A stretch of 64,000 bases of DNA from Dicyema japonicum. Its lineage: Eukaryota; Dicyemida; Rhombozoa; Dicyemidae. The notes under the pieces are model-generated. The model had not been told where the DNA came from and did no database searches. It saw only the letters and a list, made by a program, of their open reading frames with translations. A program made the translations under genes and the position numbers. Below are positions 1 to 11,799 of this stretch, piece by piece. Each line of letters starts with the position of its first letter. The first letter of the stretch is position 1. Location of the stretch: positions 180,193 to 244,192 of the forward strand of contig RDEW01000011.1 of assembly GCA_011109175.1 (NCBI GenBank), given 5' to 3'.

Positions 1-2150
1 CGCTCGATTTTGGACAGCTAATTATATTAATCATCGAATAAAGCTTAGTTTTGATCCAAAAAGTAGCCCACGTGTGATGATTTGACTATTTAATTACCTT
101 GGACATTCATCCCTGCAATTAGACATCGCCTAAGTCTGCAGGATGCGCATTGGTTTCTGTTGGACTTGTTAAAGAGACAGTCTTGAGAATTCGTCCTGCA
201 GTAATATACGGATTTTTTACGGACAGAACGCTTAAATCATGATTTTTTGTAATACCTTAAAGAATCCGGCACATCTTAAAAATATTAAATAAAAGTACCC
301 GTCACAGCTGTGGATTCCGTAATGCTTTCCGGAGGAGTTGTCTCCGCAAACCCTACAAAACACATTTTGATGAATTCTGCCTATGATTTAGATTTAGAGA
401 AAAACTCCAACTTGATCTACTTTTAGCCATGTCTTGTGATATTGCGATGAACCAAAAATTATATCCTAAACGTCGTTTTGATTCCAATAATTCGCGTGAA
501 TTAATGATGGACATTTTACTGACAAAAATCCATAAAAGCACTCAAACTAGAAAATATCAAAAATTTCCATCGATTCTTGTGTCTTATTTCTTAGCTCAAA
601 TATTTCCATCGATTCTTGTGTGGTTTGAACTAAAATAAAGTTTAAATCGATATGACTACATATTTTAAAAATTTGAAATATTTGAACTAATTCCTATTAC
701 CCTAAAATTAATAGGAACTCGATTCCTCTTAATCAATTTGTGAGGGCTCACCATTGAATGGGGAAAGGGGGAGGTGATTGGAGAAGGGAAGAGCGATTTG
801 AGATGATAAATAATAAGATAAGTAATGAATGACGTATATGAGTCAGTTTATAGAACGTTTATTACGGATTATCATAATCGGAATGTTTAATGAATGTGAC
901 AGAATTGACTAGGTGGTTTTCAAAAATCTAACTAATTTTTGAAATTTTCATATTTTAGCACATCCATTTTGTCGGAATGAGTCATTTTAGAAAAAAAGTT
1001 TCAAAAAGGAAGACACGCGATTTGGATGAATATGTCAGTTCATTTTTAATTAGTCTGAAGGTCGAGGTGGTGACGTACCTCCATTGCACTAAATGTCCCC
1101 TTGAACAAATCCTCTGGTGAAGATTATATTATGAAACCTCTTCCGCCTAAGAATGAATTGCGACGGTAGGACGTTTGATGAAAATGGAAGAGGACGAACC
1201 TACTTCTCCCTTTCCCTTCGGAAATGGAGCACTGGCAAGTGTCTGGAATTGTGAACTTTTAAGTTTTAAAAGTAATTTAATTTTTGAGCTAAGGAATGAA
1301 ATTTCCAGGTACGATCCTCATAAAGAGTCAAGAAATTTGATGATCGGGCCCATCTTAGTCTTTTCTTCATATTAATCGTCACGTGGTGATTTACAAGACT
1401 TAAGTATTCAGTCTCACGTGGCCATATGTGGTGCTATGTGGCTAGTTGGTCAAAAATTTATTTTCCCTCCCTCAGATGTCGTCATTGGATCCACCTTACT
1501 GAGAAGACGCCCAATGCCTGGCCAGCATCAAAAGGATCCAACTAAAAAATTAATTTTAAGTAATTTCAAGAGGAAATGAATAAACCGGAAGAAATAGAAA
1601 TTAGACCCTTTTATTGGCAATAAATCTTAAAATAGAAGAATTAACACCGTTTATAGAATACAGTGAAATGCTATATTCAAGCACGTGTCACGATATCCTC
1701 CTAATCTTCAGTTTGTCTCATCCGGCGACTTTTTGTTCAAGTAATTGAAGGATACACCTTCACCTCTCATTTTTATTAGTTCTATCGTTTTTGGAGTTTG
1801 AACGTTCACAAGTTAGTAAATCAAGTTATTAAAAAATTTAAGTTTCAACGCCGCGTCATGTGGTTTAAGTTCTATGTCCTGGGGCGCCCATAGGGCACCT
1901 AATGCGCCTCAAAGGCACTCCACTCAATCAGGAGGCATTCCCCCTTCCTGGCTACGCGTTCCAAACTATATCTCAACACCCCGAATCACTGCTGCTAAGT
2001 ATCGGAATCACGAGATTAATTTGTTTTATCTTATGCAGAATTTTTCAATTTTTGTGGGTAATAAAATTACATTTAGATTTTGATTTTTGAAATCTTGACT
2101 CTGAAACTGAGTTAAGAATCACGCTTATTGCACGATAAATATGAATTTAT
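1..2150. other. AT-rich stretch without a recognisable gene
   Basis: No open frame here carries a motif I recognise. The segment around 1381-1550 contains a dispersed repeat rich in CACGTG and CATGTGG with a GGATCC-bearing core. The same core recurs inverted at about 26260-26430 and direct near 19860-19960. Around 1850-1950 there is a related CATGTGG/GGCGCC block. Otherwise I see only simple AT-rich sequence. Confidence 0.4.
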
Positions 2151-2189
2151 TATCTCATTATACAATCTTTTTTAGCACATTCGCGTTAC

Positions 2190-2480
2190 CAGTAGACACT
2201 GTGGTTTCGCCTGTTCGCAGAACACACACTTTATTTTAAGCAGAGAACAGTTATCATAGCTAATCGATGAGGGAGAACCAAGGATGCTCTTCACTTCTTT
2301 GTTTTCCTTTTTTGGGTGTATGTCCTATATAGACGATCCGGTTCCGCAGTAAATGTTCACTGATTACGGCGTCACTCGTCAAGCCAAAGCATATTGATGC
2401 GTGGAACCTTCAACCGAACTGTACAGTATCGGGAATCGGACTAGCGAGCTTCAGGCCTCTAGTCCGGCAAACGTCACACT
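2190..2480 (-). repeat. tRNA-derived SINE copy, degraded
   Basis: This segment aligns by eye with the better copies at 59563-59875 and 63435-63765. Shared blocks are the 'aagaacagtt' box, the 'agaaccaagga' box followed by a T-rich tract, the 'ccggttccgcagt' box and the 'cgtcactcgtcaagcc' box. The element reads on the minus strand. Its tRNA-like head would lie at the right end, where it is poorly preserved. Confidence 0.65.
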
Positions 2481-2959
2481 GCGCCATAGCACGATCTGTG
2501 GGATCATAATTAAGGTCATAATCACACACGTGTCAAAACCAAGGACAAGTTGGCGATTATTTTACCTGATAGCATCAAATTGTCTAAAACAAATAAACCG
2601 GATATTACCTAATTATTTGAGGAAATTCAATTTTCAAATTTTCGATTAGAATTCTCAATTCCACGTGGTTTTGGTTCATCAAAAACTACTTTAAATTTAT
2701 AGGACAGAATATTTAAGAGAATATGGTGTCCAAAACTCATGAATTGCGAGATTTGCATGAATATTTTCGTTGCTCCAGTTTTGAAACCCTCTTCGAATTT
2801 TAAAAAGTCATTTAGGCGACCACGTGGATTTTCTATAAAATTGTATTTTCTTATAAAGAAAAGTGGAGAAGTATGGAAACTACTGCATAGAAGTATCTAA
2901 ATGCGTGCGGAATGTCTAATGGTTACTTTCAGATATATTCAGCACTTGGTATGACGATA

Positions 2960-3920
2960 TGTTAGCCACGTGATATAACCGCATTTTTATTTATTTTAAA
3001 AACCCAAGACCACTGTAAAACCAAACTAATTATCACGTGATCTCGATGCGTTCCATTATTTCCCGGTGTTTCTCTCGTGCCCTCGCATGATCGTACAAGA
3101 CGGCTCACTGAATTCACGAGCCCGAATTCCCGCATTCTGGAATCTAGTCTCACAAGGGCCCCCAGAGGCGTCGGTCTGGTTCGATGTTCTCCACAAAAAC
3201 AACGCTCCGTTACCCTTAAAGTCCTCAGAAGTGAGATGGATTTCAGTCCTCTGGGGGATACATGTCCCCTTCGTCCATTTAGGAAGTTGGTGATCCAAAG
3301 CTTGAGCTTCCCTGGGATCTCTGATTGAAAAATTTTTCTCGATGGTATCTTCCTCGAGACTGAGTCCGCTTTGCGTATGTCGATCGAGTAGAGCACTTTT
3401 TTTAAGTGTCTCGGCTTTTTTGCAAATCCATCACGAATGAAGTTGTCAATGTTTGTAAGTTTTTGAATCCTTGCTGAAAAGGCCTATCTGGTTGAGATCT
3501 TTTATTCTCTGGAGCACAAGACTCTCCAGGATTTTTGAAATTGAAGTGACCCCGGTTTAAAAGACGCTGACTCACTCTTGGTCTTCCATGTTTTAATATA
3601 TCGAACAGAACCCCGAGCCCCACAAAAATAGGAAATTCCTCAAAGTCATTCAGCCTTGAACACAAATCCACTGAGTTTATTGCCTTTGAAGGTGACAATC
3701 ACGTTGAGGTTACTTCCATCCTTGGATTGACTGATATCGAGTCTCGAGAATTTGAATAGGTCGACAAAAATATCAGCAGAATTCTTACGGACAGCTACAT
3801 CCACTTGCAACCGGCAAACAAAGACTTTATCTACCAAGAAATAAATTTTGGAAGAGGCCTCGAGTCTGTCAGTAACAAAGCAGAACAAATGCTCCTCCGA
3901 TTTTATGGTGACTTGGAACA
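2960..3920 (-). mobile_element. non-LTR retrotransposon (LINE) RT remnant
   Basis: On the minus strand, several frames carry reverse-transcriptase pieces in the right order: a finger segment like 'SISKILESLVLQRI' (about 3450-3560), then a degenerate palm segment 'DIRKADSVSRK' followed by 'LKLWITNFLNGR' (about 3260-3390). The 3' part (2990-3060) reads 'RDHVIISLVL', matching the end of another fragment near 24720. Frameshifts and stops make it a dead copy. Confidence 0.7.
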
Positions 3921-4274
3921 TAAGGCAAATTATTGCCTAAGAAGAGCGGGAATACTACGGGTCATTAATTCAAAGAAAACACACATGGGCACTATCGTAG
4001 AATTCATTTCCCGAAAGTACAACATTGAAAATGTGAAGGAATTGTCGAAATCACTCCCCTATAACCGAGGGAAGGCTGTGTCTACTTTAGGATCGTAATA
4101 TATTTTTTGATAACGGAGAAACTAATTGCGGACATTGTAACTTACCAAAGAAGACCTCCAACTAGGTGTGGAAGAATTCTGAATGGATTGTATCACAGGT
4201 GGCACAACAAAGTGGTCAGATGTTTAACCTACACCTCTGCCGTCAATATGGAATAAGAAAAACAAAGAAACCCT

Positions 4275-4900
4275 TCAGCAGTCTATGCATGCCCATACTT
4301 GAGGGAAGTTCTGTCCAGGGAAAACCCCTCTGGATGGATGTCGACTAATGATCCTTTTTTGAATATAATTTAAAACTAATAGGGTTGTGGTAAATCTTAC
4401 ATACAAGTTAAATAGGGCGGGTGATAAAGAAGAACCTTGTGGAACACCATTTGGTAGTAATCTTGAAACTGATTTGGTCCCATCCATATATAATCGGGCC
4501 CTTCTTTCATTGAGTTAGCAAGCCAGAGTTTTATATTGGTGTTGAAGGAGAAGCCTAATAATTTTTGGATAGAATTTTCTCGGAGACAGAGTCGAAGGCC
4601 TTTTGTAAGTCGACCGAGCAAACGACGGTTTTGAGGTCGCGTGTTAAAGCCTTCAAGGATGAATTGGTCGAGGGCAATGAGGTGGGTAGAGGTTGAATAA
4701 CCCCTTCTGAATCCATGTGTTAGGATGAAAAAGGAAGGGACGGAACCCAAAAAAGGAATCCGATCGCTTCTACGAATCACCGATAGAAGCTGCAGATACA
4801 CGTAAATTAGAGAAAAAAGCACGCCTCTCATATTCTCATGATTGAGGAACGTCTTGGATTTCGAAAAGCTATGGGTTCTATGCAGGAGCACATCAAAAAG
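4275..4900 (-). mobile_element. LINE RT remnant
   Basis: Minus-strand frames show 'HGFRRGYSTSTHL', a finger/palm motif of jockey/CR1-like reverse transcriptases, then a segment in another frame resembling 'VDLQKAFDSVS' (palm A), then 'NGVPQGSSLSPALFNLY' (motif B). The fragments lie in the normal RT order but need frame changes. No endonuclease domain was found beside them. Confidence 0.75.
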
Positions 4901-5499
4901 CTCTCTATCCTATTAAAATCTACCTGGATCACTTAATTAGATGTTTAACTCCTTTCATGGTGTTTTCTTTTTCGGTGTTAGTCAATACATGGGAAGAATT
5001 CATCCTCTTTGACTAACTAACCGTGAAGTGCATTGATCAATTTTTAAATTCAAAATAGTATTTGTTATGTCTGTGTTTATTTCTTAAAGTTCACATTATA
5101 GAGTTTTCAGATCAATACAAGATTTGTAGCGATCAATACAGACATTCCAGTCAAGCTCATTTTGACGTCTAATTTTTTGATATTTTTTTAAATACTCTCA
5201 AAGTTTCAAATGAGGTCGACTATGAGAGACACGTACGATTTCTTACTTTAAGATCCTCAGCAACACGAATGGCAGGTCAGAAAACGTTGATAACTTCACT
5301 AGGCCTGATTAGCATAAAAATCAGTTTTTTACGTAGTCTCTGATCCATCTAGTGCTTATGATTATTAATCCTGGTACCAGTTGGGCAAGTAGTCAATTGG
5401 TAGAAAAGTTGAGGTGACTACGCTCCTTTATTGCAAAAAATCTTATTTATTTTCATAAGTGAAAACCTCCGTCTTCCTTCTTTTTTGAGCATTATCAGA

Positions 5500-7450
5500 A
5501 GGTGACGAGTTAGAAGTTCTGAACATGGAAGTGTCGGATGCACGTAGGATCTGGGTTCGAATTAAAAGAACTCAGAGGATCATCTCTTGGCACTTATTCT
5601 ACAGGATAAGTCCAAAGAGTTCAGGTTCTCACTGCTTAATGTCCACAATTCGAATTACCTGTTATTATGCGGTCCCCCGAATGCAAAGCATTCAATATGT
5701 CTCAAGAACCAGCTGGGAGATGTCAGAGGAAACCAATTATTACCAAATTTTGATAACCTAGTAGTTTAAACAACTCTATGTTCAATACAAGAACTCCTTA
5801 CAGAGTAAAAGACAGGATCTCCTCTCATGACCTTAAGCTTGCTTTCCCGAAAATCGCCACACTCTCCAATTGGGTAGTGACCATAACCCTATACTTATCA
5901 CGTTTAAAGGAAGAGTGCCCACTAAAAGGAAAGCCATATTATTCACTAACTACAAAAATGTCGACTGGAGAAAGTATTATGACTTGGTCGACTATTACGG
6001 CCCGACTGATTTCAAGTCCCTTGATAATTCATTTTAGTGTAGTGAGGGGTGAGAATTTTCATTAAAAGAAAACCAATCCGTTTCACGAAGAAACTGTCCC
6101 TGCAACTGACTCAATTACCAAGGATAGAAATTACTTAAAAAGCCTCCAGAATCAATCTTGGGAAACTAGGGAGAGAGTCCGGATAATGAGATCAGAAACA
6201 ATGCCAAGAAAAAGCGGGATAGGGTCTGGAATAACCTCATGTCCACCTTAAGTAAGCAGAGCAACCTCACTAGGATGTGGAATACACCTTGGGGCTTCAC
6301 CAACTCTGAGAGGACTCTCTCTTACGACAATTTGGAGAACAAAAACTTTTAAAAAAATCATAAAATTTTATTCCCCGTGAGTTTTTTCACACAAGAAACT
6401 TGAGGGCCCTTCACTTTCATCCAACAAATCTGAGTGTACCGCCACCACAATTGTTCTCTCAGTGGAAAATGTGGTCAAAACAATTCAAAATAAAATCCCA
6501 ACAAGTATACTGGAAAAATGGGCCCTTATGCTATCGTGACCCTCACCCGAATTTTCAAATTTTTTATCCATAGGAACTCTCTCCCATTCATATGGAAGTT
6601 ATCTAAGTTAAGACCGATTTTGAAACTCAGACGTCCAAAGGACTCATTTAAACAGATATTTCTCTTGTGCGCCTCCTAAAAATCTAGCAAAGCTCAATAA
6701 ACCTTACCTTCCCAGGTATCTTTACAACACGGGTTTGAGAAGGGTCACTTCACAACAACTCATCTAACAAAATTTATCAATGATAGCCTACGATGAAAAC
6801 CTCGGCATCAAAAGCCTATAATATGCTCCATTGACATACAACAGGTTTTTAACTCGCAAGGAAATTACTTATAAAAAAGATCTTTGTCTCAGGCATTTCA
6901 AACAAATTAAAAATTTGGATTGCAAACTTACTTAAATGGACGGAGAGAAAGATAGTACGTTCCACGGAATCTGTCACTAAATTTCTGCCAAACGGAGTTC
7001 CACAAGATCCCCTCTGACATTCATTTTGTTCGACCTTTACCTGAACGATGTCCCCTTCGTATCAGCGAGGATACGCACTATAATTTTTACTTCAATAGAA
7101 GACTAACTCGGTACCACTCTTGACACTTAATGGAGAATTAATCTCCTCCACCAACTCTGTCAAGTTATTGGGTATCGCGTGCGATCTTTTCATGACATTC
7201 GGTGAACACTTAACAACGTCATATCCTCGTCCCAACGTAATCTGAACTTTGTAAAAACACTCTTTCGAAGCACTCGTGAGGAGAACAGGAGCCCTATTGA
7301 CACATACAAAGTTCTCAAAAATAACACATGCATACATGAAGTGCGTCGAATATCTTTCAGACGAAGGTGAGATGGCTTATTGAGGTAGTCGGGATCATCG
7401 GACGATTACGTATTCCATCTAATCTGTCAACGATTCTTGGTTTTAAAATA
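5500..7450 (+). mobile_element. LINE RT remnant, plus strand
   Basis: Plus-strand frames give 'LQHGFEKGHFTTTHLTKFI' (about 6720), 'ICSIDIQQVFNS' (palm A, about 6825), 'FLPNGVPQ' (about 6985) and, further on, 'NSVKLLGIACDLFMTFGEHL' (about 7150-7215), a segment typical of the RT C-terminal side. Many stops and frame changes. The N-terminal part (5500-6300) is open in places but carries no clear motif. Confidence 0.7.
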
Positions 7451-7880
7451 AAACAAATGAGATTGGATTCAATGATCACCAGAATTGAGCTTGTTGAAAG
7501 TGATTTTTGTAAGTTTCAGCAAAATCATCCTTAGAGCAGATTCCAGCAATTTATTGTATTCATTAGAATAACAGACATAGGGTTTTTGATCGAGGTTTTT
7601 TGTGGGGTTTCTGAACAGGAATCAGAATTCCTTGTCCCAGCGGAAGCTTCCTCTTATATCTATACACGTGGTTCGGAATTTTGGCAATATTTAAAAGTAC
7701 CGTCTTGAGTCCATTTGGACCAGGACTCTTGTCATTCACAAGTCGTATAAGTGCCAGTTGAACTTCTTGAGGGTTATTGTCTCCTATAGATCTAGCCTTT
7801 CAGAAATAAATGCTATCCGATGTAAATAGCTTCTTAAAACGGTCTGCTATGATTTCCACTGGCTCATTTTGATCAGTCAT
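7440..7880 (-). mobile_element. LINE RT N-terminal remnant
   Basis: On the minus strand the translation contains 'LVNDKSPGPNGL' preceded by a segment like 'FKKLFTSDS' and followed by 'LGQGILIPVQKP'. This is the linker and first RT block of a LINE ORF2. The piece abuts the preceding LINE head to head, so two independent insertions met here. Confidence 0.7.
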
Positions 7881-8739
7881 CGAGAGTTAATGGAGGCCTA
7901 TACAAGCTACCATGGAGTAGCCGTCCAAACCTTATTTCAAAGTAATTCGCTGGATCTTACGCTTGTAATGCCGAGGATCTTAAAAGTAAGAAATCATACT
8001 TTTTTCCAGCCGATCTTAGTTGAAACCTTGAAAGTCTCACACAAACGAGAATCGGAAAAATTGGAGATTATTCGGGAACGCGAGAAGGAAAGTCAGAATT
8101 AGCTTTTCCAGAATATCAGCCTTGAAATATTGAGGGGCAACTTAAATTTATTTTGTAGGAGATGGTTCATTGAACGTATTTTCAAATCGTCAAGGGGAAT
8201 GCGGTCTCAACTACGAGAACATCCAGTATTTGTTAGTTTTTTAATTTATTTTGGCTTAAAAATTTATTTTGTTATGTAATAATGTTATAATAACATTTGC
8301 GGTCACAATTCAGCAATTATTTAAATTGCGGTTTTGAAAAGCCTAAATTATTAATTTAATGTTTTTTGTGAAAATCTAATGTTTTTTCATTACAAGCGAT
8401 ATAATACTTAATGAAGAGATCAAGGACATTTACTGTAGGCTACAATGATAATTACATGAGGATAGCACAAGAGGCCACTACTTTGTTTGAAATTTAAGTA
8501 CAAGGACGGAATGAACAATAATGTAAGGGTCTAACCTCGTATTTGCCAGAAAAAAACGAATCCTAAAGAAAATATTTTGTGTAAGCATGAAAGAAGACCC
8601 TTCCAGGAAACGGTGGAGAGATGAAAGATCATTTGGATACTTTGTTTTTTCATGGTAACCCTGGAGTTTTTAATAAAAATGATTTTATACTAATGGTCGG
8701 AACCTGATTAGGGAGGCTACTGGTGTTACATTTACTCTC

Positions 8740-9005
8740 CGAAAAAATTTGTAGCTTCAGGCTCGGAAGAGGCAAGCTTCAAGAAAGCTGAGGATCAGAA
8801 GAGAAGAGAGTACCGAAGTTTTTCGAAGAATCATTTGTTTGTTAATTTTGCTGCTGAGACGTCAGGAATCTTTGGTCCACAGGTGGACAACTTACTCCAT
8901 CGGATCGGCTCAATCACCCAAAGGGTCACCAAGGATCTACGTTAGACTGGATGGCTTCGAGAGTGTATCTTAATAGCTAGTATAGGAGGAAACAGCCTGG
9001 CCATT
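8740..9005 (+). mobile_element. C-terminal fragment of the nuclease-type LINE family
   Basis: Translation resembles the end of the long element at 51130-53810: an alanine/lysine-rich helix ('KKAEDQKRREY'), 'HLFVNFAAETSGIFGPQ', 'VTKDLR', then a segment ending 'GGNSLAI'. One in-frame stop is present. It is one of at least eight pieces of this family in the window. Confidence 0.7.
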
Positions 9006-9499
9006 AGATTAAAATTTATTTTGTTGTTTTGACTCTCATAAATTGATTTGTTAATTTTCTAGTCATTTTTTGCTTATTTTTGAAGCCAATTTTAATAAAA
9101 AACATAATCTGAAATGTTTGATTATCAAAACAATTTTTTGATAAACATTTATACATTTTATTGATTTAATGTTATTTTTCAATTTTGCAAAGAAATTATA
9201 CCACAAGTCCCCAACCTCTTATTCAGAGAGTTCATCTAACGACAACTTCACTTAAATAACAAAATCAAGAAATTTGAACAAAATTTGAAAAAAACTTCCG
9301 CCATGTGGTTTGGATGTCTACTCATGTTTGTTTGAACTGTTAGTTGTTATTCAGAAAATTGTGATTAAAACCACCTGCACTTGAAAGCACTAGGTCTTTG
9401 AAAACCGAAGTATAAGGGAAAGGCCCCATCTTGTACATTTTGGTAATTTGTAAAAGTGACTCCACCCAATTTGAACACCACAACCGCAATCGATTATAG

Positions 9500-9507
9500 T
9501 ATAAATA
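9500..9507 (+). promoter_or_regulatory. TATA box candidate
   Basis: TATAAATA lies about 75 nt upstream of the ATG of the small ORF at 9581. The distance suits a TATA box plus a short 5' leader. The sequence context is otherwise AT-rich, so chance occurrence is possible. Confidence 0.4.
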
Positions 9508-9580
9508 CACTTCATTAACGAAATCATTGATCGGAAAGTCGTAGCAACTTTAAAGTATCAATTTATACAATTTCAGAACA

Positions 9581-9745
9581 ATGAAGAGAAGGTCGACATG
9601 TTCACTTGATGAAGCTTATATGGAAGCAATGTTATATTGCACAAATAACACGGGGATCATCAACGCAAACGACCAAGACGAAACGTTGACCAAATCGACG
9701 ATTCAAACGAGAGATAATTCGTCGGGGGATTCTAAGCAGGGCTAA
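9581..9745 (+). CDS. small hydrophilic protein of 54 residues, unknown
   Basis: An uninterrupted ATG-to-TAA frame encodes a small, polar protein beginning MKRRSTCSLDEAYMEA and ending GDSKQG. It has no membrane segment or signal peptide and is rich in Asn, Asp, Thr and Ser. A TATAAATA lies upstream, and the ORF points towards the 3' end of AMT, whose stop is only about 85 bp away on the other strand. Such tight convergent spacing is normal for a compact genome. I recognise no family. It could also be the last exon of a longer gene, because 'tttacaatttcag' just before the ATG resembles a 3' splice site. Confidence 0.45.
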   Translation: MKRRSTCSLDEAYMEAMLYCTNNTGIINANDQDETLTKSTIQTRDNSSGDSKQG

Positions 9746-9830
9746 CTAATTCTCTAATCTCTGTAACCATAGAACGTTAAAACTAATAAGTCGTTATTAT
9801 GTGAGATAGTAAATAGTTAAATCAAATAAC

Positions 9831-11206
9831 CTATCTGTAATACTTCGTGCGGATGAAAGGGAGTTTGGTGATTTTGGCCTCATAGTAACTCCCCCGCACG
9901 TTGAACTGCACCAAACTTTCATTTCTTGACTGAAAGTTTACGTAAGCCATAGCCAGGTTCCCCTTCACTTGTACTCCAACACAGGAACTTGTCACGTGGC
10001 CAATTTGAGTTCCGTTCATGTCGAAGATTTTAGTCCCAGCTAAAAAGATTATCAATGGAAGTACCCCTCATCTGCGGAGTCCTAGTATCACTGATGAGTC
10101 CCACGCGAGCCGATTTGTTTTGACTCACGAGAACCTCCTTCATCTTTTCGTACCCTTTAAAGTACCCTTCGGAGACTTTTTTCTTGCCTAGCGAGAAATA
10201 TAAGCCAAAATCAAACTCAACACCCACAAGAGATAAGCATCTCTAATGTTGATTGATTTGTTCAGCTCATTCCCGTACAAACAAAGACCTGCTTCGATCC
10301 GAAGTGAGTCACGTGCTGATAAGCCAGACAGAAGTCCTTTAGAGCCTCCCTTCGAGAAATTGAGGATTTGTGTAGCCACAAACTCGGCACAGTCATTAGG
10401 GACCATTAACTAACTGAAAACACAAAAAAACTTCAAATCCGTCTTCTCCTGTGTATCCCACTCGGGAGATCCTACAGTTTGGTACCCCGAATGCCTTGAC
10501 CGGAAAAATGGAATTCATGAAATTCAACTTATCCAATTTTAGGTCAAATCCTCTTTGGAGACATTCCATGGACATCGGTCCTTCAATAAAGGGTGGAAGG
10601 TACCCTGAATAGCCAACAGAGTCATGTTGAGAGGTTCCAAGGTAACATTCCAGTTAAATTGGTCAATCATGGTCTAACACGTGCTCTGAAAAGCCAAACC
10701 CGTAAGTGGGTAATGTCTTCATTAGCCTGACTGCAGTTAAGGACCACGTAGAAGGAATCCTCGGAGTCTCGGGTTATTACCAAATCATCAATAATCCCAG
10801 CATCGTCATTCAACATGACAGAATAAAGGCAGGCACCTGGTTTCATCTCCTTGATATTTCCCAGAGTAGCATGATCTAAGAGTCTAAGTTAACTAAAGGC
10901 AATACTCAACGACGTTATCTCCCTTTAGGATTACTTGCTTCATGTGGGTGACATCAAAGAGACCGAAAAACGATCGGACACTTTGATGTTCATTTAAAGG
11001 TGAGGAATACAGAAGTGGCATGCTCCACCCACAAAAATTGAACATCTTAGCGTTATTTCTCAAGTGAAATTCATGTAAACTACTACGGTGTAACTCAGTC
11101 TATAAATTAGCAAACTCAGCACATTTGTTGTAGAGCAGATCGTGCTAAAAGGTCTGATAAAATTAAAAGCTCGGAAAATTGAAGGATATATCTTAGAAGC
11201 AATCAT
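9831..11206 (-). CDS. AMT: aminomethyltransferase, glycine cleavage T-protein (mitochondrial)
   Basis: T-protein of the glycine cleavage system: it takes the aminomethyl group from H-protein lipoate, releases ammonia and makes 5,10-methylene-THF in the mitochondrial matrix. Seven GT-AG introns (11100-11122, 10884-10905, 10674-10699, 10581-10603, 10410-10431, 10188-10216, 10040-10064; 22-29 nt) give an exact 401-codon frame, the usual length of animal AMT. Residues 1-28 (MIASKIYPSIFRAFNFIRPF...) form an arginine-bearing amphipathic presequence. Then come 'KMFNFCGWSMP', 'LFDVTHMKQ', 'AGIIDDLV' (about residues 120-127, holding the conserved catalytic Asp region), 'LLAIQGP', 'GYTGEDGFE', 'RIEAGLCLYGNEL' and the C-terminal barrel ending 'KLPFIRTKYY'. 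The 10188-10216 junction is the least certain, because the usual 'GK' there reads 'SK'. The ATG at 11206 was chosen because it gives the presequence. Confidence 0.95.
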
Positions 11207-11467
11207 ACATTAATTCCAATCTGACAACTAACAATTAATTTTAATGTGCTAATGGTAAACCACATTAAATTTTCATAAATTTATCTAATTTTAAATTTAT
11301 ATTAGTTATTTAACTAAAATACAGTTTAATTGATCCCAAATTTACTAGCAACAATATTTAACTGCAGGGATTTAGGAATCGCTGCATTTTCCTACATATA
11401 AGCAGTTCGCTTAAAGCTTCAAACTAGAATTTGATTACTTCCTGTTCGAGAAAGGAGAGAATTCAAC
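11207..11467. promoter_or_regulatory. intergenic region between AMT and a possible divergent gene
   Basis: This AT-rich gap separates the AMT start (11206, minus) from a possible plus-strand start at 11468-11476, so it may be a shared promoter. No CpG-rich block is visible. 'tacatataag' near 11393 is a weak TATA-like match for the rightward gene. No binding site could be assigned. Confidence 0.3.
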
Positions 11468-11475
11468 ATGAACGC

Positions 11476-11745
11476 ATGCCGACTCTAAGAATTGTCAGTT
11501 CGGTTTGCTAAGTTTACCGATGGCGTCGGAGATGCGTTAGTCAACAGCAAAGAAGATTTTGCTAAACTGAAAGGCAAAACTTTAAGGCACCGTGCTGTGA
11601 TGTGCTGCCTGGATTAAAAGAAAGGTTAACTAAAGGAGCTATAATGAATTTTATACAGTTCACAGAAATGTCGAAAATGCCAGAAATGCCAAGTCTAGCG
11701 CCAAGAGAAACTCAATGTGGTTTCCATGGAGATGATTGTTGTTGA
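11476..11745 (+). CDS. possible small two- or three-exon gene, unknown
   Basis: An ATG at 11476 (MPTLRI) followed by a 19-nt GT-AG candidate intron (11494-11512) leads into an open segment beginning FTDGVGDAL. A second segment in another frame (about 11590-11745, APCCDVLPGLKERL ... GFHGDDCC, TGA at 11743) is also coding-like and cysteine-rich. A 47-nt candidate intron from 11543 would join them in phase, but it is longer than any other intron placed here, so the model is weak. The gene would be divergent from AMT. No family recognised. Confidence 0.3.
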
Positions 11746-11799
11746 TTTAATTAATCTTTGAAAAATTAATTTGTTAACTTCAGGTTGGTTAACATGTAG

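Noticed and set aside
2962-3396. 144-codon host protein
   Set aside because: The minus-strand frame is LINE reverse transcriptase debris (palm and tail motifs).
11476-11560. MIF-like protein (starts MPTLRIFT)
   Set aside because: Only the first eight residues resemble MIF; the following sequence lacks the catalytic and core motifs.
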